Part shown: piece by piece, positions 20,729-33,186 of the stretch
How positions within the stretch are numbered: position 1 is the stretch's first letter
Layout of the letters: every line of letters begins with the position of its first letter
Assembly (NCBI GenBank): GCA_020744225.1
Contig: JAGMWG010000023.1
Span: 496,001-560,000, forward strand
DNA: 64,000 nt
Origin: Paraphoma chrysanthemicola
Taxonomy: Eukaryota > Ascomycota > Dothideomycetes > Pleosporales > Phaeosphaeriaceae
Direction: 5' to 3'
Translations under genes and position numbers: made by a program
The notes under the pieces: generated by a model
Database searches by the model: none
The model's input: only the letters and a program-made list of their open reading frames with translations
What the model was told of the DNA's origin: nothing

Positions 20729-22954
20729 TCAATCATGCTTGGCACCTCCACTGCCATTGCCCATGCCACCCAGCAGGCCGTCCTTCTCGCTCAGATGGAT
20801 AAAACCTCCCTTGCCGTACGATCTCCTTCTCCTTCCAAACAAAATAATTGCCGTGAAGAATCCCACAAACATCCCCAGCGCGATAAAGGTGTGGCTGCTG
20901 CAGAAATGTCGAATGGCCAGGAAGAAGCCTGTAAAGGCGCCTGTTGTTGATTTCGGAGCGATCTTGGGTGGGTTGGAAGTAACCTTGCCGATAGTTTCGA
21001 GAATTGAGGCGCGTGAGATCCGAATATGTTCGCCAGTAGCAGTCACATCCCAGTAACGACGGTTCTGCAGATTGTCAGTGTATGGATCACGAAGCTAATG
21101 GTTGCCACTCACATCTTCGTCGTTAATGACGATTCGCTCACCATCCTTTACGTCAATGCCGTAGGTCGTCCGAATCCAGCGCTCCCAGAAGACACCGTCG
21201 ACCCAGGCGAAGGCGACCTGTCGGCGGTTGAGTTCATTCAAATCAATCTTCATAAGCTTTGCATCTCTCAGCGCCCTCTGGTCGTTCTTATCCTCCGCCT
21301 CTTCGATGCGAAGTTGTTTGGCTTCGCGGAGCTCTTCACGTTCCAGCTTGAATGCGGTGTCTTGCTTGTCGATCCACTCCATGGCTGCACTCTTCAGCTC
21401 TCGCTTCGACATGATGAACTCGTCGGCGCGTTCGCGATTCAGGATGGCCAAAACTACCATCTTGCCATTCATAATCTCGCGCGCATTCGACGATGAGAGC
21501 TCAGGGACGAGCGGTAGCCAGACTGTCTTCATCCACGAGAGGATCTTCTTGGTGTCGCGCATCTCACGTGGTGTGATTGGCGGATAGTACGAAGGCTTGC
21601 CATCACGGGAGACCATGAGTCGCGGCCATGTGGAGATCTTGAATCGTTTCGACAACTCAACATCATTGGTCTTGACCAGTTTAGCTTTTCCAACGAGGCT
21701 CAGAGGGAGTCGCTCTAGGGCCTGGAAGTCTTCCGAAGTAGTGGCGTGGTCGTAGAAGTAGGTGAAGATGACCTCATCCTTCTCTTCCAGCTTCTTGAAC
21801 TCTTCAGCATCTACGTCGATCACACCCTCGCCAGCAATTGTGACCTTCTCGGCATAGTCTAGAAGGTCACCCAAGCCTCGGAGTCCGTCGTATTCAATGC
21901 GCTCAGCACCGCGGAAGTAGAGCAGAGTTGGGTAGCCGCGGATGCTCGCCTGTTTACAAAGCTGCTTCTCGACATCGCAGTTTACCTCGCCAATGTTGAG
22001 CTTGCCACGCATTTGACGCGCCAGCGTTGCCCAGGTCGGCGCAAGTGCCTGACAGTGATGGCACCAGGGCGCATAGAACTTGATGAACCAAGGGTCCAGA
22101 GTGCTTGATACAACCTGGGTGAAGTTGTTTACATTCAGAACCTGGACGAGGCCTGACGGGTTCGCATTCGAAGAGGGCTTGGGCTTGGACTTGGCCGGCG
22201 TAGCCTTTGCGGCCTGTGTAGGCGTGCTTTTGGCAGTTGCACTGGTAGCCTGCTTCTCTTTGGCGTCTTCCTTCTTCTCCTCCTTGACAGCAGCTTCAGT
22301 GTCCGGGCCAGTCTCCACAGACTTTGCGCCGGCTTTCGGAAGCTTCGGCCCACCCTCCTTGCGTGAGCCTGGACGAATAGCCTCCAGCAGTTGCTCAATC
22401 CACTTGCTCAAACCCTTCATATCCTTTGCGCCAGTCTCTTGTTGTACCAGTTTTCCATCCTTGAAATAGTATAGCGATGGGTAACTCTGCACCTTGTGCG
22501 TGTTGCAGACATCAGCGAATGCCCTACAGTCGACCTTTGCAAACTTGAAGTCGTAGTATCTGGTGAAGGAGTTGAGCGAGTCGCCGTCGCTATCGTCTTT
22601 GGCCGCGATTGGTTTCGAGGTGTAGTAGAACTCGTAGGCAGTCTGGTACGTAGGCTTGAAATGCATGCAATGTGGACATGTGGGTGAGAAGAATTCAACG
22701 AGCCTGGGATTTGTTAGTCTTGTCAGCGCATAGACAGTACAAAACACTGACCAGTTCCCCTTGGTAATCTCCGTGTCTATGGTCTGCGGCGTCAACTCGA
22801 TCATGGGTGGCACCGTCTGGCCGTTGAAGATGGTGTCTGGCACCTTGTCCTCCCAGTCGTCGTCTACATCGCTAGCCTTTGGTTTCGCCGTCTCGATAGC
22901 GAGCGTGGTGGCAAGCGTCGCCAGCGACAGGAGGGAATATAATATGGCGCGCAT
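20729..22954 (-). CDS. Membrane-anchored ER protein disulfide isomerase (709 aa, 3 exons)
   Basis: Catalyses disulfide formation or exchange on secretory proteins in the ER. Exons, minus strand: 22954-22752, 22703-21113, 21064-20729. Order of parts: a signal peptide (MRAILYSLLSLATLATTLA), a first thioredoxin domain with FFSPTCPHC near residues 71-79, an Ala/Lys/Pro/Thr-rich linker, a second thioredoxin domain with FYAPWCHHC near 278-286, further inactive domains, a coiled-coil-like charged stretch (about 540-580), and a transmembrane helix close to the C-terminus (TFIALGMFVGFFTAIILFG) followed by a basic tail. So it is TMX-like in design rather than a soluble KDEL protein. The 48-nt first intron has no stop and a multiple-of-three length, so a naive reading would keep it. 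Divergent from the complex I gene at 23295. Confidence 0.93.
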
Positions 22955-23294
22955 CGCGACGGGAGCAGCGGGCTGCCAGGCGGCGGCAAGCGGAGATTGG
23001 TGGCAGATGCTAGTTGATGTTGTGAGCCCAGGCTAGCTGCGTGACGGTTACTAGCGATTCCCCAGGAAATATAAGGGTATCACGGTGAAGGTGGTGGCTG
23101 TGAGAGGGGTGGTCGCTGCCACAGGAGACATGTGTGGACAGTTCACAGAGGCGCATCGAGGCACGCCGGCGCGACAGGGGTCATCTCCGCAAGCCGCAGA
23201 CTTGGCAAGCGCAAGTGCACCTCCAACGTTGACGGCATCATCAATTCGCTTTACCCATTGCGCCCGCACCACCGCACGCACCGATCCCGCAACC

Positions 23295-24127
23295 ATGAGA
23301 GCAGCTGCACGGCTCTTCGCCAGCGTCAAGCCCGGCCAATTCCTCGAGGCCGGCGCCCCGACTGGTCTCACAGGCCTCGTAACACACCCGTCACCGCGAT
23401 CAACACTGCTCTACCACTACAACTCCACCCTCGACAAGCTCAAGAAGATCCCCGAATCGTCCGTGTATCGCCAGTCTACCGAAGCGCTCACCCGGCACCG
23501 TCTGCAGATCGTCGAGCAATCGAAGCCAAAGGGCTGGGACGAATGGCAAGACAAGATCAAGGCGCAGGTCGCTGAGGACCCGGGCCTGATCTCCGTCATT
23601 GAGACTGGAAACGGCCAGACACTTGTGCTTCCCACAGAACAGCAGGTCGACGAGCGAGCAAAGGCTGCCGAGTGGGATGGCGAGGTGGTGCAGGCATTTC
23701 CGGAGGGTATCAGGACAGCCAAGGAGCGCCTGCCCCACGTGCAGAAGATGAAGGGCGACGTCAACTACAGCCCAGACAGGGTGGTTTCCCAGGTGAAGTT
23801 TGCGCCAGAGCCGCAATATACCGTGGAAGCGTATGTGAAATCTGCTTTTGATTTTCTAGGTGGCATGCTAACGACTGCAGGATATCGGACCTTGAGAGCA
23901 AAATTGGCGCCGGCTTGATCGAAGAGGTCATCCAGGTTGCCGAGGGCGAGCACGACCTCGTCGAGACAATGGTCAAGAACAAAGTGTGAGTAATAACACT
24001 TCCTGAATTCAAGCAATGTGCTAACGTGATATGCTACAGCTGGGAGCCACTCGAGGAGCAAGCGCCAGAGGGCCAGTGGTCATACTTTGAGCGCGTTGCC
24101 ACACACACCGACACTCAGAAGCCATAG
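23295..24127 (+). CDS. Complex I 29.9 kDa subunit, NDUFA5 family (242 aa, 3 exons)
   Basis: An accessory subunit of the peripheral arm of mitochondrial NADH:ubiquinone oxidoreductase. Exons 23295-23830, 23881-23985 and 24040-24127, all junctions in frame with GT-AG and CTAAC branch sites. The N-terminus MRAAARLFASVKPGQFLE is a plausible mitochondrial presequence. The conserved ETC complex I family signature is LTGLVTHPSPRSTLLYHYNSTLDKLKKIPESSVYRQSTEALTR in outline (TGL, LY, TL, L..IP..S.YR..TE..T..R). The Trp-rich C-terminus VWEPLEEQ is typical of fungal members. The start ATG at 23295 is the first suitable one; a frame open further upstream is leader. Confidence 0.95.
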
Positions 24128-24244
24128 ACACGTCCTCGAATTCAAATGTAAATAGCAGAAGAGAAGACCGTGTACTACCAATCAAGACATCTATGAAAGC
24201 TCTACTTTCTTATTCCTATCACATGCATCGAAACCCAAACGACT

Positions 24245-24823
24245 TCACTTCTGACTCGCCTGATCCTGTAGCGCCTCCCTCCGCAACTGATTCCGCTTCC
24301 CCAGCACCCTCAAAGTATTCTGCCGCTCAATCTCAGACATTTCGCTCCAATTGCTGATTCTAGACAACGTGCCGTCCTTGTTAACCACCAGCGGCCCCAT
24401 GTGGTCCAGCTTGACCGTGCTGCCCCCTGTACTCATGTCGATCGTTGTTGTGTTTGCATCTTTGGTTGGTTCTGGTAGGGGGAGTGGTGCACTTGGCGAT
24501 GTTTGTGAATCCGTTGTGGGGATCTTGTTTGAAGCATCTTCTTGGGTCGATGTTTGTGAAGCCGAGCGTGGCTCTGCAGGAGCCGTGTTTGGAGTATCTT
24601 GGGATGAAGGGTGTGAAGACGCCATTGTTCGAGTGAAGTGGAGTTGTTGTGCTGGGGATGTTGATAGCTGAGAGTTTCTTTTGGTGGCTGAAACGGCGCG
24701 GCGAGATATGAAGGAAACAGAAAGATGGTGTGCACGGCAGATGATGGATTTCATGAGGGTGGTGAGTGAGATGGGTTTGTGATACGTGGTGTGATGGAGG
24801 AAGTCGCGTTGCAGTGCGTTCAA
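24245..24823 (-). CDS. Small conserved fungal protein of unknown function (192 aa)
   Basis: Intact frame from ATG 24823 to a stop at 24245. The first about 70 residues are basic and rich in Ser, His and Arg with few acids (ISRRAVSATKRNSQLS), consistent with a mitochondrial presequence. A Ser/Thr/Pro-rich low-complexity middle follows. The C-terminal 65 residues carry what I recall as a conserved fungal motif: KLDHMGPLVVNKDGTLSRIS then NWSEMSEIERQNTLRVLGKR. The role of that motif is unknown to me. Later in-frame ATGs at 24754 and 24625 (MASSHPSS) could also serve as starts. It is convergent with the complex I gene, 117 bp away. Confidence 0.72.
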   Translation of the reverse strand: MNALQRDFLHHTTYHKPISLTTLMKSIICRAHHLSVSFISRRAVSATKRNSQLSTSPAQQLHFTRTMASSHPSSQDTPNTAPAEPRSASQTSTQEDASNKIPTTDSQTSPSAPLPLPEPTKDANTTTIDMSTGGSTVKLDHMGPLVVNKDGTLSRISNWSEMSEIERQNTLRVLGKRNQLRREALQDQASQK

Positions 24824-27800
24824 TTCTGGAAGTTACCTGGAGGAGAGTTCTAGAAAGCTCCATCTCGAGCACTTCTGTCAACACTGAGATTTATTTCACG
24901 ATCAAAGGTCTTGGACATTCGACTCGCCTCGCTTTGTCTCGACCGGCACGTATTCAAACATCATGCCGCTGAAGATTTGTGTACAACTCAGCGAGGGTGT
25001 CACTGAAGGCTTCCTGGAAGGTGCATCCACAAGCACGCCAAGACCTCCGTTACTGGCGCTATCTGTGGACTGGTACAACATGCAAATCGTCCACACTGTG
25101 TCCTGACAGCCCCCACTTTGACGACCAGAATCCTACACACGCAGTGCATACCTGACAGGACTCCGGTCGCAACTAGCTGGAGTCGAGTAGGCTGTGACGT
25201 CCCAGCCGGGAAAGTTGCTATTTGCGGGCACAATTCCGCTCCCTCGTAACGAGCCACTGCAAGGCGAAACACGTACCTAATATTGCCGGCCGGTGGCAGT
25301 CTTCCGCAAGCAATGGGCCAGTGAAGAGTGACCAGCTCAGGAAAGGGCCGACCAGCCACTCCCAGCAAAGTGCGTCACAGCGGAAGGATGTTTCCTGTCG
25401 GCGCCTCACGGTTCACCGACTTCTCAGCCTCCGGCCACTGCCAGCCAGCAACGCGTGACCACGCTGGCATGGGCGTGACCGGAGTTTCAAATATGAAGCG
25501 TGGGTGACCACCGGCCAAGAGAGGCGTAGAGTGGGCCACGGACGATGCACGACATTTCCCGCTTTCCCCTCGCCGTTCTTTCCTGCTTGGGGTGCAATGC
25601 AGGATCAGGCTGTGGAAGAGGGGCCACACTTTGCGCTGCCGAATCTCTCCAGCCCCAGTGCTCCCGCGTGGTGGGACTGAGCTTATTCCAACATCCCTCA
25701 AGAAGTGCGCACCGTGTGTCGAGGCTTTTTTGGGATGCGTGAACATGTGCAGGGTCGTGGAAACGCCAATCTTGCCTAGCAGTCTTGTCGACACCATGGA
25801 AACGATTCAAAGTCCCGACGGTGCGAGGTTGCAAACAAGACCAAGAGGTGCTTGCAGCTGCTCAGCGCGCTGGGTTGCGGACCAGGAAACACGTGGGGGC
25901 TGGTTTGCACGGAATTGCGGCACTTTGTTCGGCCAAGGCGGCCGCAGTGACGATACGGCCAATTACGAATGGTGGGAGATGGCAAGCAGGCAGCGCCTTA
26001 CTGAAGAAAATTTCTGTTGCAGCACGCCGGCGATGTCGCCGGTGACGCCTTGCCGTTGAATGCGACTTGCTCCGGCTGCGTTTACCGCAACTAGCCATCG
26101 GGTAACATGAGCTCCGCCAAGCCGACGAGAGATGCAACGCAAACACGTATCTCAGCAAAGACTCTTGGGGGAATGTGACCTCAGATCTCAGCCCAGAGTG
26201 CGAACATGGGATGTGTCACACTTGATAATCGAGTCAGCACTGATGCCCGGGATGCCGCTTTGAGCGCCGTCGACCGTCAGGACGCCATTGCTCGCCAGCA
26301 TCGTGAGCAGAGACGCTAGCCGTGTCACTGAAGGACGATACGTAAGCTGACTGGATGGCACGCATTCAACAACAATTAGCAGCCAAGGGCGGGTGGCTTC
26401 TAAGGGCTCATTGAGAGCAGCTGGCGCATTAGCGCGATAGATCCACCTGCAGCAGCAACTGTTTCAATCATAGATAAAGCGCTTCGAGCTTCTGCGCAGT
26501 GTTCTCGAATAGCGCTTTGCAGGACCGGTGGCTCCAGTCGAGCGTCGCACAGTCGCGAGATGGTGAGCCGAACTTCTAGCGGACGCCGTTGGTGTTATCG
26601 TCGAGGGTCCCCGGTCTAGCGCAGACTAATCAGGAAGGCCTACGTCACGCCGTCTAAAGATTTTCGCTCAACCTCCAAGAGCCTCGGCGAAGGGGACAAT
26701 GCAGCGTGTGAGCGTCTCAACGCGCCTGTCGGCGAATTCAACGCGTCTAGAAGCGTGCGGAGGATAGCAGAACGGCTGAGCTTCCTGAGGAGAAAGGGTA
26801 AGAATGCGCTCACCGGATGCTCTGATTTCGTCAGCGAAAACAGACCCCTGGCAGCCACACCCGCTGTTGCGGATGCGAGCTCGGCCTCGCTCGGAGACGA
26901 CAGCCTGCGACGCTCGGAAGAGTTGCTTTGCGCAGCAGCGGGAGCGTTCCGATGACAATGGCATGCTGCATGAGGCAACTATCGTGGGAGCAGACTGGCG
27001 TGCCTGCACGAGGGAATTAATGACAGCAATGTGCGTGCTGGTGCGCAGTTATGCTGCTTATGAGCTGGCGGACGCGTCGTAGTCTTATCGATTGCCGCTG
27101 GCCCTAGTGCAGCGATCGATGAAACCGCGTCCACGACCGGCATGCGTAATGGAGGAATTGGCTGGGAGCCGGGCGGTGCACGAGTCGTAGCGGCGCGAAA
27201 GGCGCGTAAACAACAACGTAGGGCATGTGTGCAGGCAGTTGGGCGCCTGCAGTGCTGCATTAGAGAGCCTGGCGTCATCTGGATGCTGCTATTGAGCGTG
27301 GCAGGGCCGTCCCATTATGGAACGACGAGAGAACCACGAGCTAACAACGTGCCGTCAAAGCCATCATCCCGTTTAACATCACGTGTCCGCCCACTCGCTG
27401 CTTTGACCTCTGTCTGTCGAGCTCCTGTGCTGCTCACTCTACCTTGCTCCACCTCCCGCAGACTGAAGCAGGCATACGCAGCCTCGGACGAGCTTGCCCA
27501 CGAAACGCCGCTCGACTGAAGCTTCCCTCGGCGCACTCCCCCCCTCCCATTTCCCATCTCTTTGCTCGAAACCAGCACAGGCTCTCCCCTTCCAAACAGA
27601 CTTGTCCCAGCCTCCGGCAAGCTCCGGCGATAAGCAGCGCGGAAAGCAGGTTACAGCGCGGAAGGCGTGCAAAGCATTTCGCTCAAATTTTCGCCGAGCT
27701 CTACCACTCTCTCGGGGTACCTGCACACCCTCCCCAAAGTCTCTGCCCCCAACAGCGACGTCAGTCTCTCGAGGGTCTAAATTGCGTTCCTGGCTGCCTC

Positions 27801-28295
27801 GTGCTGTCAGAATCTCCACTTGGACTATCCGCACACATCGGCTGAGGCTGAAGCGCAAGTGGGCCGTCGATCTGCACCCTGTCCCCTTGTCACTCTCGCG
27901 CGGCACTGCACTGCACGCGGAAGCGCCAGACAAACTCCTCCAGTAGCGCAGCAACGGCTTCCATCATCACTGCCCATTTCTCAGCAGAGCCACTCCTTTG
28001 CCACGCTACACCCTCCCCATTCCCTCTCCACGACCCTGTGGGAACCTCACCTCCACTTGGACATAGTCGCGCATCATCTGCCTTCCCGATCACCCCACAG
28101 ATCCACAAAGCTTCTCTCACACGCAGCTACTGCCCGCCATCGTGTCTGCAGGTTCTGCCCGGCCCGTCACCAGCTGTCCCCCAGACCACTCGGACGTGAT
28201 CCTCGACGAATGAGATCGCCAACCATAGCATCAATTGGTCGCGCATTCTTCGACAACACTTCCCCCAACATCACCACCACCATCACTACCATATC
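24824..28295. other. Large intergenic region (3.5 kb) before the C2H2 regulator
   Basis: The longest gene-free stretch in the window. Many overlapping frames of 60-176 codons occur on both strands, but all have skewed Arg/Pro/Ser/Cys composition and none has a motif I know. From about 27520 to 28290 the plus strand is strongly pyrimidine-rich (CCCTCCC, CTCTCCCC), typical of a fungal promoter and long leader for the gene starting at 28296. No transposon, tRNA or RIP-like AT-rich block was seen; the region stays GC-rich. An upstream frame starting at 27820 overlaps the main start codon in another frame and could act as a uORF if transcribed. Confidence 0.5.
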
Positions 28296-31200
28296 ATGGA
28301 TCATGGAGACCGCTTCCGCCAGCCTGGCTTGCCCCAGTACGCGTCGTTAAGCCAGCAGTCGTACAATGGCACGCAGAACCAACTGCCCACGCTGCCGCCG
28401 CTGCACAGTGGTGCACCTCCGTACGCCTCCATGTACAGCGGCCACAATAGCAACCCGCAAACGCCTCACACGCCTGTGACCTCGGCGCCCAATGGCAGTT
28501 CATCGATGCCGCACCCGCCGCTGAGGCCCATTCAGCCGTCGCCGTCCGCCTATCTACCGATGTCGTCCGCGTACTCGCAAGCTCCCATGCTCTCTACCGC
28601 AGGCGCGCACTCGAACTCGCACCAGCTTGCACCTGCCCAAGGCCTGGGCTTGTCACACCCCTCGCTATACCCTCACCCTCCGGTGCTTGCGGCGCAGGAG
28701 CCTGAGCCGTTGCACGTTGTTGGACAACAAGGGCGGCGCGGCGTTTTACCAACACATCCCGGCCGGCCCGCGCCCGCGGCAGGAAAGACTCCCACCAACG
28801 CTACCAAGAACGCCGAGGGCAAGTATGAGTGCCCACATTGTAACAAGACCTACTTGCACTTGAAACATCTCAAGCGCCATTTGCTCAGACGTAAGTCGAA
28901 TGTTTTGCCAACCGCTGCCCAGCCACTGACGTTTCACAGACACGGGTGAGCGACCTTACTCGTGCCATCTCTGCAAAGACACCTTCAGCAGGAGTGACAT
29001 TCTGAAGCGCCATTTCCAAAAATGTTCGATACGGAGAGGGAACCCCACCGGCGCCAACCACTTGCAACATGCGCAAAACCACCTCAAAAACAGGCAGCCG
29101 AGCGGCGCCGAGCAAAATTCCTATCTAAACCATATGCCGAACACGTCTATGCCCTACTCGGACGCAGGTTACTCCATGGGTATGCCGCAGATGCCAGCCG
29201 TGGGGCCTAATGGATTTGGTGACAGCCTGCCCTCGATCGCCAACCACCAGTCGATGTCGGCGCGCACTTCTCGCTCCAACAGCTTGAACATGCGCCCCGG
29301 CAGCGGCATGGATGATAACCGCCGAAGCATGTCGGCCTTGGAATTCCAAAACTCTCGCATGAACTTCAATGATTTCCGCCCAGAGGCGGTCCCCAACAAC
29401 TTCAGCGCGCAGCAAAACCAGGATTCGTCTACTGTGCCCGGTGGTAACAGCCACTACAACTACGACCATTCCGCCGCAGGCAACGCCATGTCCCACAATG
29501 CCATGCCCGTCAAGACCGAAGGCGCCGATGCGACCAGCTATGGGGTTTCGTCTCTGCCTACTGTCGATGGCTTGTCGAATGGCCAGGACGGCTCACTATG
29601 GCGAAATGGTACGTTCAACGGAGACTCGCATCTTATGACTTCCAGTACGGCAGGTGGCCCATATCAACCCAAAGCTGCTGGCGTTCTGACCGGAACCTTT
29701 TAGACCTCAGATGATACACCAAATGATACTTTCTTGGGGTTGTACTCGCGTGCACCTAGTTTTGTCGACTCCTCGCCCACCTTTGACAATTGGCCCCTTG
29801 CTCCACCCTCGTCCGCCAATCCCTTGCAACACAAGAGCGAGGCCTGCTTAGCATACTGCTTCCCAAACTCAACATCACTAAGCCCTGGAACGAAGGATGC
29901 GGGTGATTACGAGAAATTTAGGGGTATGTTAAACGGTGATAACCTCATGGCGTTCTTGCACGATTTTCGACACTATCACTCACATTGGCCCCTCATTCAC
30001 GCCCGGACTTTCGACCCACTCACCGCAAATCTTGGTCTTGTCTTGGCCATGTGCTGCTTAGGTGCCGTCTACTCTGATAGGCTTGGACCGGATGACGTCC
30101 GTTGGCTGATGGGTATTGTTCGCCCGGCTTTGTTAAGATCGAGCGAATGTTACAAACTGTTCAAGCAGTCCCAGCAAGTGTCTGATGTTACCTCGAGGCT
30201 TCCTGTGGACATCGAGGATTTACAGGCACATGCCTTACTGCACTCATTGTTCCTTTGGCATGGTTCGCAGACACAACGGCAACAGGTTCGAGAAGAGTTT
30301 GGAATTTTGGCGAATATCACCAGACGCGCAGGTATGCTTCGCCCACTGTCTCGAGAGCACCCCAATTCTAGCACGCTTCATCAGCCAGGACCGGTTACAG
30401 GAGAAGAGGTGAACACATGGAACTGGACAACATGGATAGAGAACGAGAAACGGACGAGACTGATGGCTTATGTCTTCCTGATCGATGCCGCCTCCACCAT
30501 CTTCTTCAACACGCAACCACAATTCGACGTCCATGAGATCAGGGTTCCTCTGCCGGCCGATGATGCCGCATGGGATGCGCGCAATGCGGAAGATTGCGCC
30601 AGCGCGTTGGGACTACGCGGTCAAGTAGCACAAGGGGAAAATATTTCTGGGAGCAGACGCGCAAAGCAGCTAGGAATGGCAGAAGCGCTTCAAGTCTTGT
30701 ACGAAGCCGGACACAACCGCTTTCCTGAGCGGGCCACCAATGTGTTCGGAAAGTTCAGTGAGTTCAACCGGCATCGCTGTGCAAAGGATGAAGCTAACAA
30801 CTTACCCAGTACTCATACACGCGATTCATATCCAGATATACAATATACAGCGACAACTTCTCCGCCGAGGCTCCGCAAGTGGCACTAGCACGCCGCCATA
30901 CGGAACCATCACGCCCCCAAGTGGCGTCACTGAGCAAGTGCAACAGCTGCTCCGGTCAACTTTCAACGCCCTGGAGTTGTGGAAAGCAATATGGGATGCC
31001 GACTTGGCTATTCAATATGTCCAGAACCAACGTCGACACGGTTTCTGCAGAGATGGTGTTCATTACTACTTCCTCGCGCAGGTGTTTCTTCGCAACTCTC
31101 GACCACAAGAATGGGCTGCGCCAGCAGACCTTCGATGCCGCCAGATATTCCATCTGCTGAAGCAGATTCGCGGCCATGTTACATCTTCGGCTCAGAGGGG

Positions 31201-31369
31201 CCTTGACCTCGGTTCCGTAAACGCCGTAGGCGACGACTACGCTGTGGCCAACCTCGCCCTCAACATGCGACAACTTTTCAAACCCATCGACGAACAGGGG
31301 CCTCCTCCACCATCACATTCGCCCTACGCTCGACCGCAGTATCAAAACACATACTCCGCCCAGTCGTGA
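28296..31369 (+). CDS. C2H2 zinc-finger regulator with fungal transcription-factor domain (971 aa, 4 exons)
   Basis: Exons 28296-28890, 28940-29653, 29711-30757, 30810-31369. The N-terminal 170 residues are Pro/Ser/Gln-rich. Two zinc fingers follow at about 177-225: the first is C-x2-C-x12-H-x3-H, its last His codon split by the first intron; the second is C-x2-C-x12-H-x4-C with the linker HTGERPYSC between them. After a disordered stretch, the C-terminal half has the fungal-specific TF domain (HYHSHWPLIHARTFDP, then LGAVYSDRLG and LLHSLFLWHG). The second intron is the weak point: the two halves are in the same frame but separated by TAG at 29701. A 57-nt intron 29654-29710 with a GTGGCC donor, CTGAC branch site and CAG acceptor removes it. 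Otherwise the gene would be split. Target genes unknown. Confidence 0.85.
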
Positions 31370-33186
31370 CGCACGCCTTATCGAACACCCATCAGAATCT
31401 CAAGAGCACTCGACACACCCCAATATCGTATCATAGGTGTATCATCACACTGAAGGCATAGGATAAACCTACTACCATCATATTTCTTTCATTTCATCGC
31501 TTGCTCAGGAACAATTTGTTACTGATGCCCTGCATTTACATTGGAGTATCGGGCGTCGGTCGCTAGGCTACATCACGGACAGGACGAAAACAAAGGCGGA
31601 TTTTCCACGAATTTCTTTCACGAAAAAGCATTAGACACTCTCACGGCGCGCATTTGCCTGGTGCAAGCAAAACAGCACAACGGCCGCTATCGAATTCATA
31701 GAGAGCGGCGGTCACATCGAAGACCAGGAAGGGCTCATCGGTTGTCTCTTGTGAATTATCTCAAAAGGCAACGCAGATTCAGACTGTGCAACGGACGGAT
31801 ATCGTGGGTGAAGGATTTTGGTGTAAATGATTACTACTTCTTAACTTTTCTTCCGATTTTGGTTACAACGCATGGATGGTGTATGCAATTTTTTTGTCCC
31901 GTGTGTGCATATAGAATAGAGGTCAGGTACACACTGGTTCTTAAGGAATCAGGCTGCCTCTTTACGAAAAAGTCCGAATATACGTTTTGCATTCTATCTA
32001 GCTTCTGCTCATGATCTTGTGTTGTGTCCGAACGGTGATGTGAGATGTGTGGGCGTAAAGACTATGAAGAGATTGCTTCGTTCGAACAGAAGAAATTGTG
32101 AGTAAGCCTCGTTCCAGCACAGCTCAAGTGGCAAAACGCACCCATATCCAGATCACATTCATAGTCATCACGTTTCTTAAATTCCAACTCCATCCCATTC
32201 TCCCACAGGCATTGGCCCACAAGTTCCATGCCAGCACGCAAACCATATCTTGGGCTGTGACGCAAGCAGGTCGAAAATGCAGCCAGTTACCACTAAATAC
32301 TCATCTCCTCGACCATAACTCTGTAGAGAACAGTAGCTAAGCATTTTCAAGATCGACAGCGGTTCGGTTCGCCGCTCCTCCCCCCGCGCGGAGAAATTTG
32401 GTTTTGGGACGAAGCGGGACCCGTTGGGCCGCTTTGTTCCCGGTGCTGGTGCTGCAGAAGCGGTTGTTTGGTACGTGGGACGTGATATGTGGGACGCTAA
32501 ATTGGTTTATGACGGCATTGCGTTGTTGAGGTGGAGTTGTTTATTGGTTCATGAACTTCATATCAGGAAGCAAAGATCTTGGGTCGGAAGTAGGGTTGCG
32601 GAAATGGGTTTGGTTTTTGGGGGATTGGGTTGTTGGGATAGGGGAGATAGGTGGGAGGAAGACTTATACCGGAGGGGTGTCCTTCGGACCGCTACCATGG
32701 AGGTATGTACGCCAGATCGATAGAGTTAGGGAGTCGATTCAGTTGAGATGATTATGCCTTGAGGATATTCGGTAGTAAAGAACTGCACTGGTGCTCTCTG
32801 GAAAGACGGTAGTCACAAAGGTTGAGTTCGGCAAAGTCGATAGCGCCAATACCGAAGTTCCATGTCTGTCGAGGTATACATGGTTCAGAGCGGTAGCTGT
32901 ATTGTTATTTGGGACCAGCAATGCAAGCAGCAGAGATACACTGGTACGGCTCCTCATTTCTATGAGTGCATTTTGTACATGTACCACACCAAAACTCATA
33001 TGGAGCGTGGACCTCGCCTTCTCTTCGAGTGCACCTTATTTAAAGTGATCTCGCCAAGGTACACTCCAGCTTTTGCTTCCACTCATTCCAAAAGTTACAC
33101 ATCTCGTCAAATTGCAAATCCCAGCAATCACCAGTGAGCCGAATTTCGAGCATACTAACAGGACGTTCCAAAACATCGCTTCGAGG
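31370..33186. other. Intergenic, 1.8 kb, no supported gene
   Basis: A 157-codon plus frame (31541-32014) and several frames near 32424-32999 have no recognisable content. G-rich and T-rich tracts alternate around 32340-32700. Nothing else seen. Confidence 0.5.

Noticed and set aside
25375..26158. Several overlapping frames of 90-155 codons on both strands
   Set aside because: Mutually overlapping, skewed composition, nothing recognisable; treated as intergenic.
27439..28350. Long frames on both strands (133-176 codons) before the C2H2 gene
   Set aside because: Pyrimidine-rich leader translates to Pro/Ser/His-rich chance frames; one could be a uORF but not a protein gene.
31541..32014. 157-codon plus-strand frame
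   Set aside because: No motif, odd mix of basic and hydrophobic stretches, lies in the 3-prime flank of the C2H2 gene.
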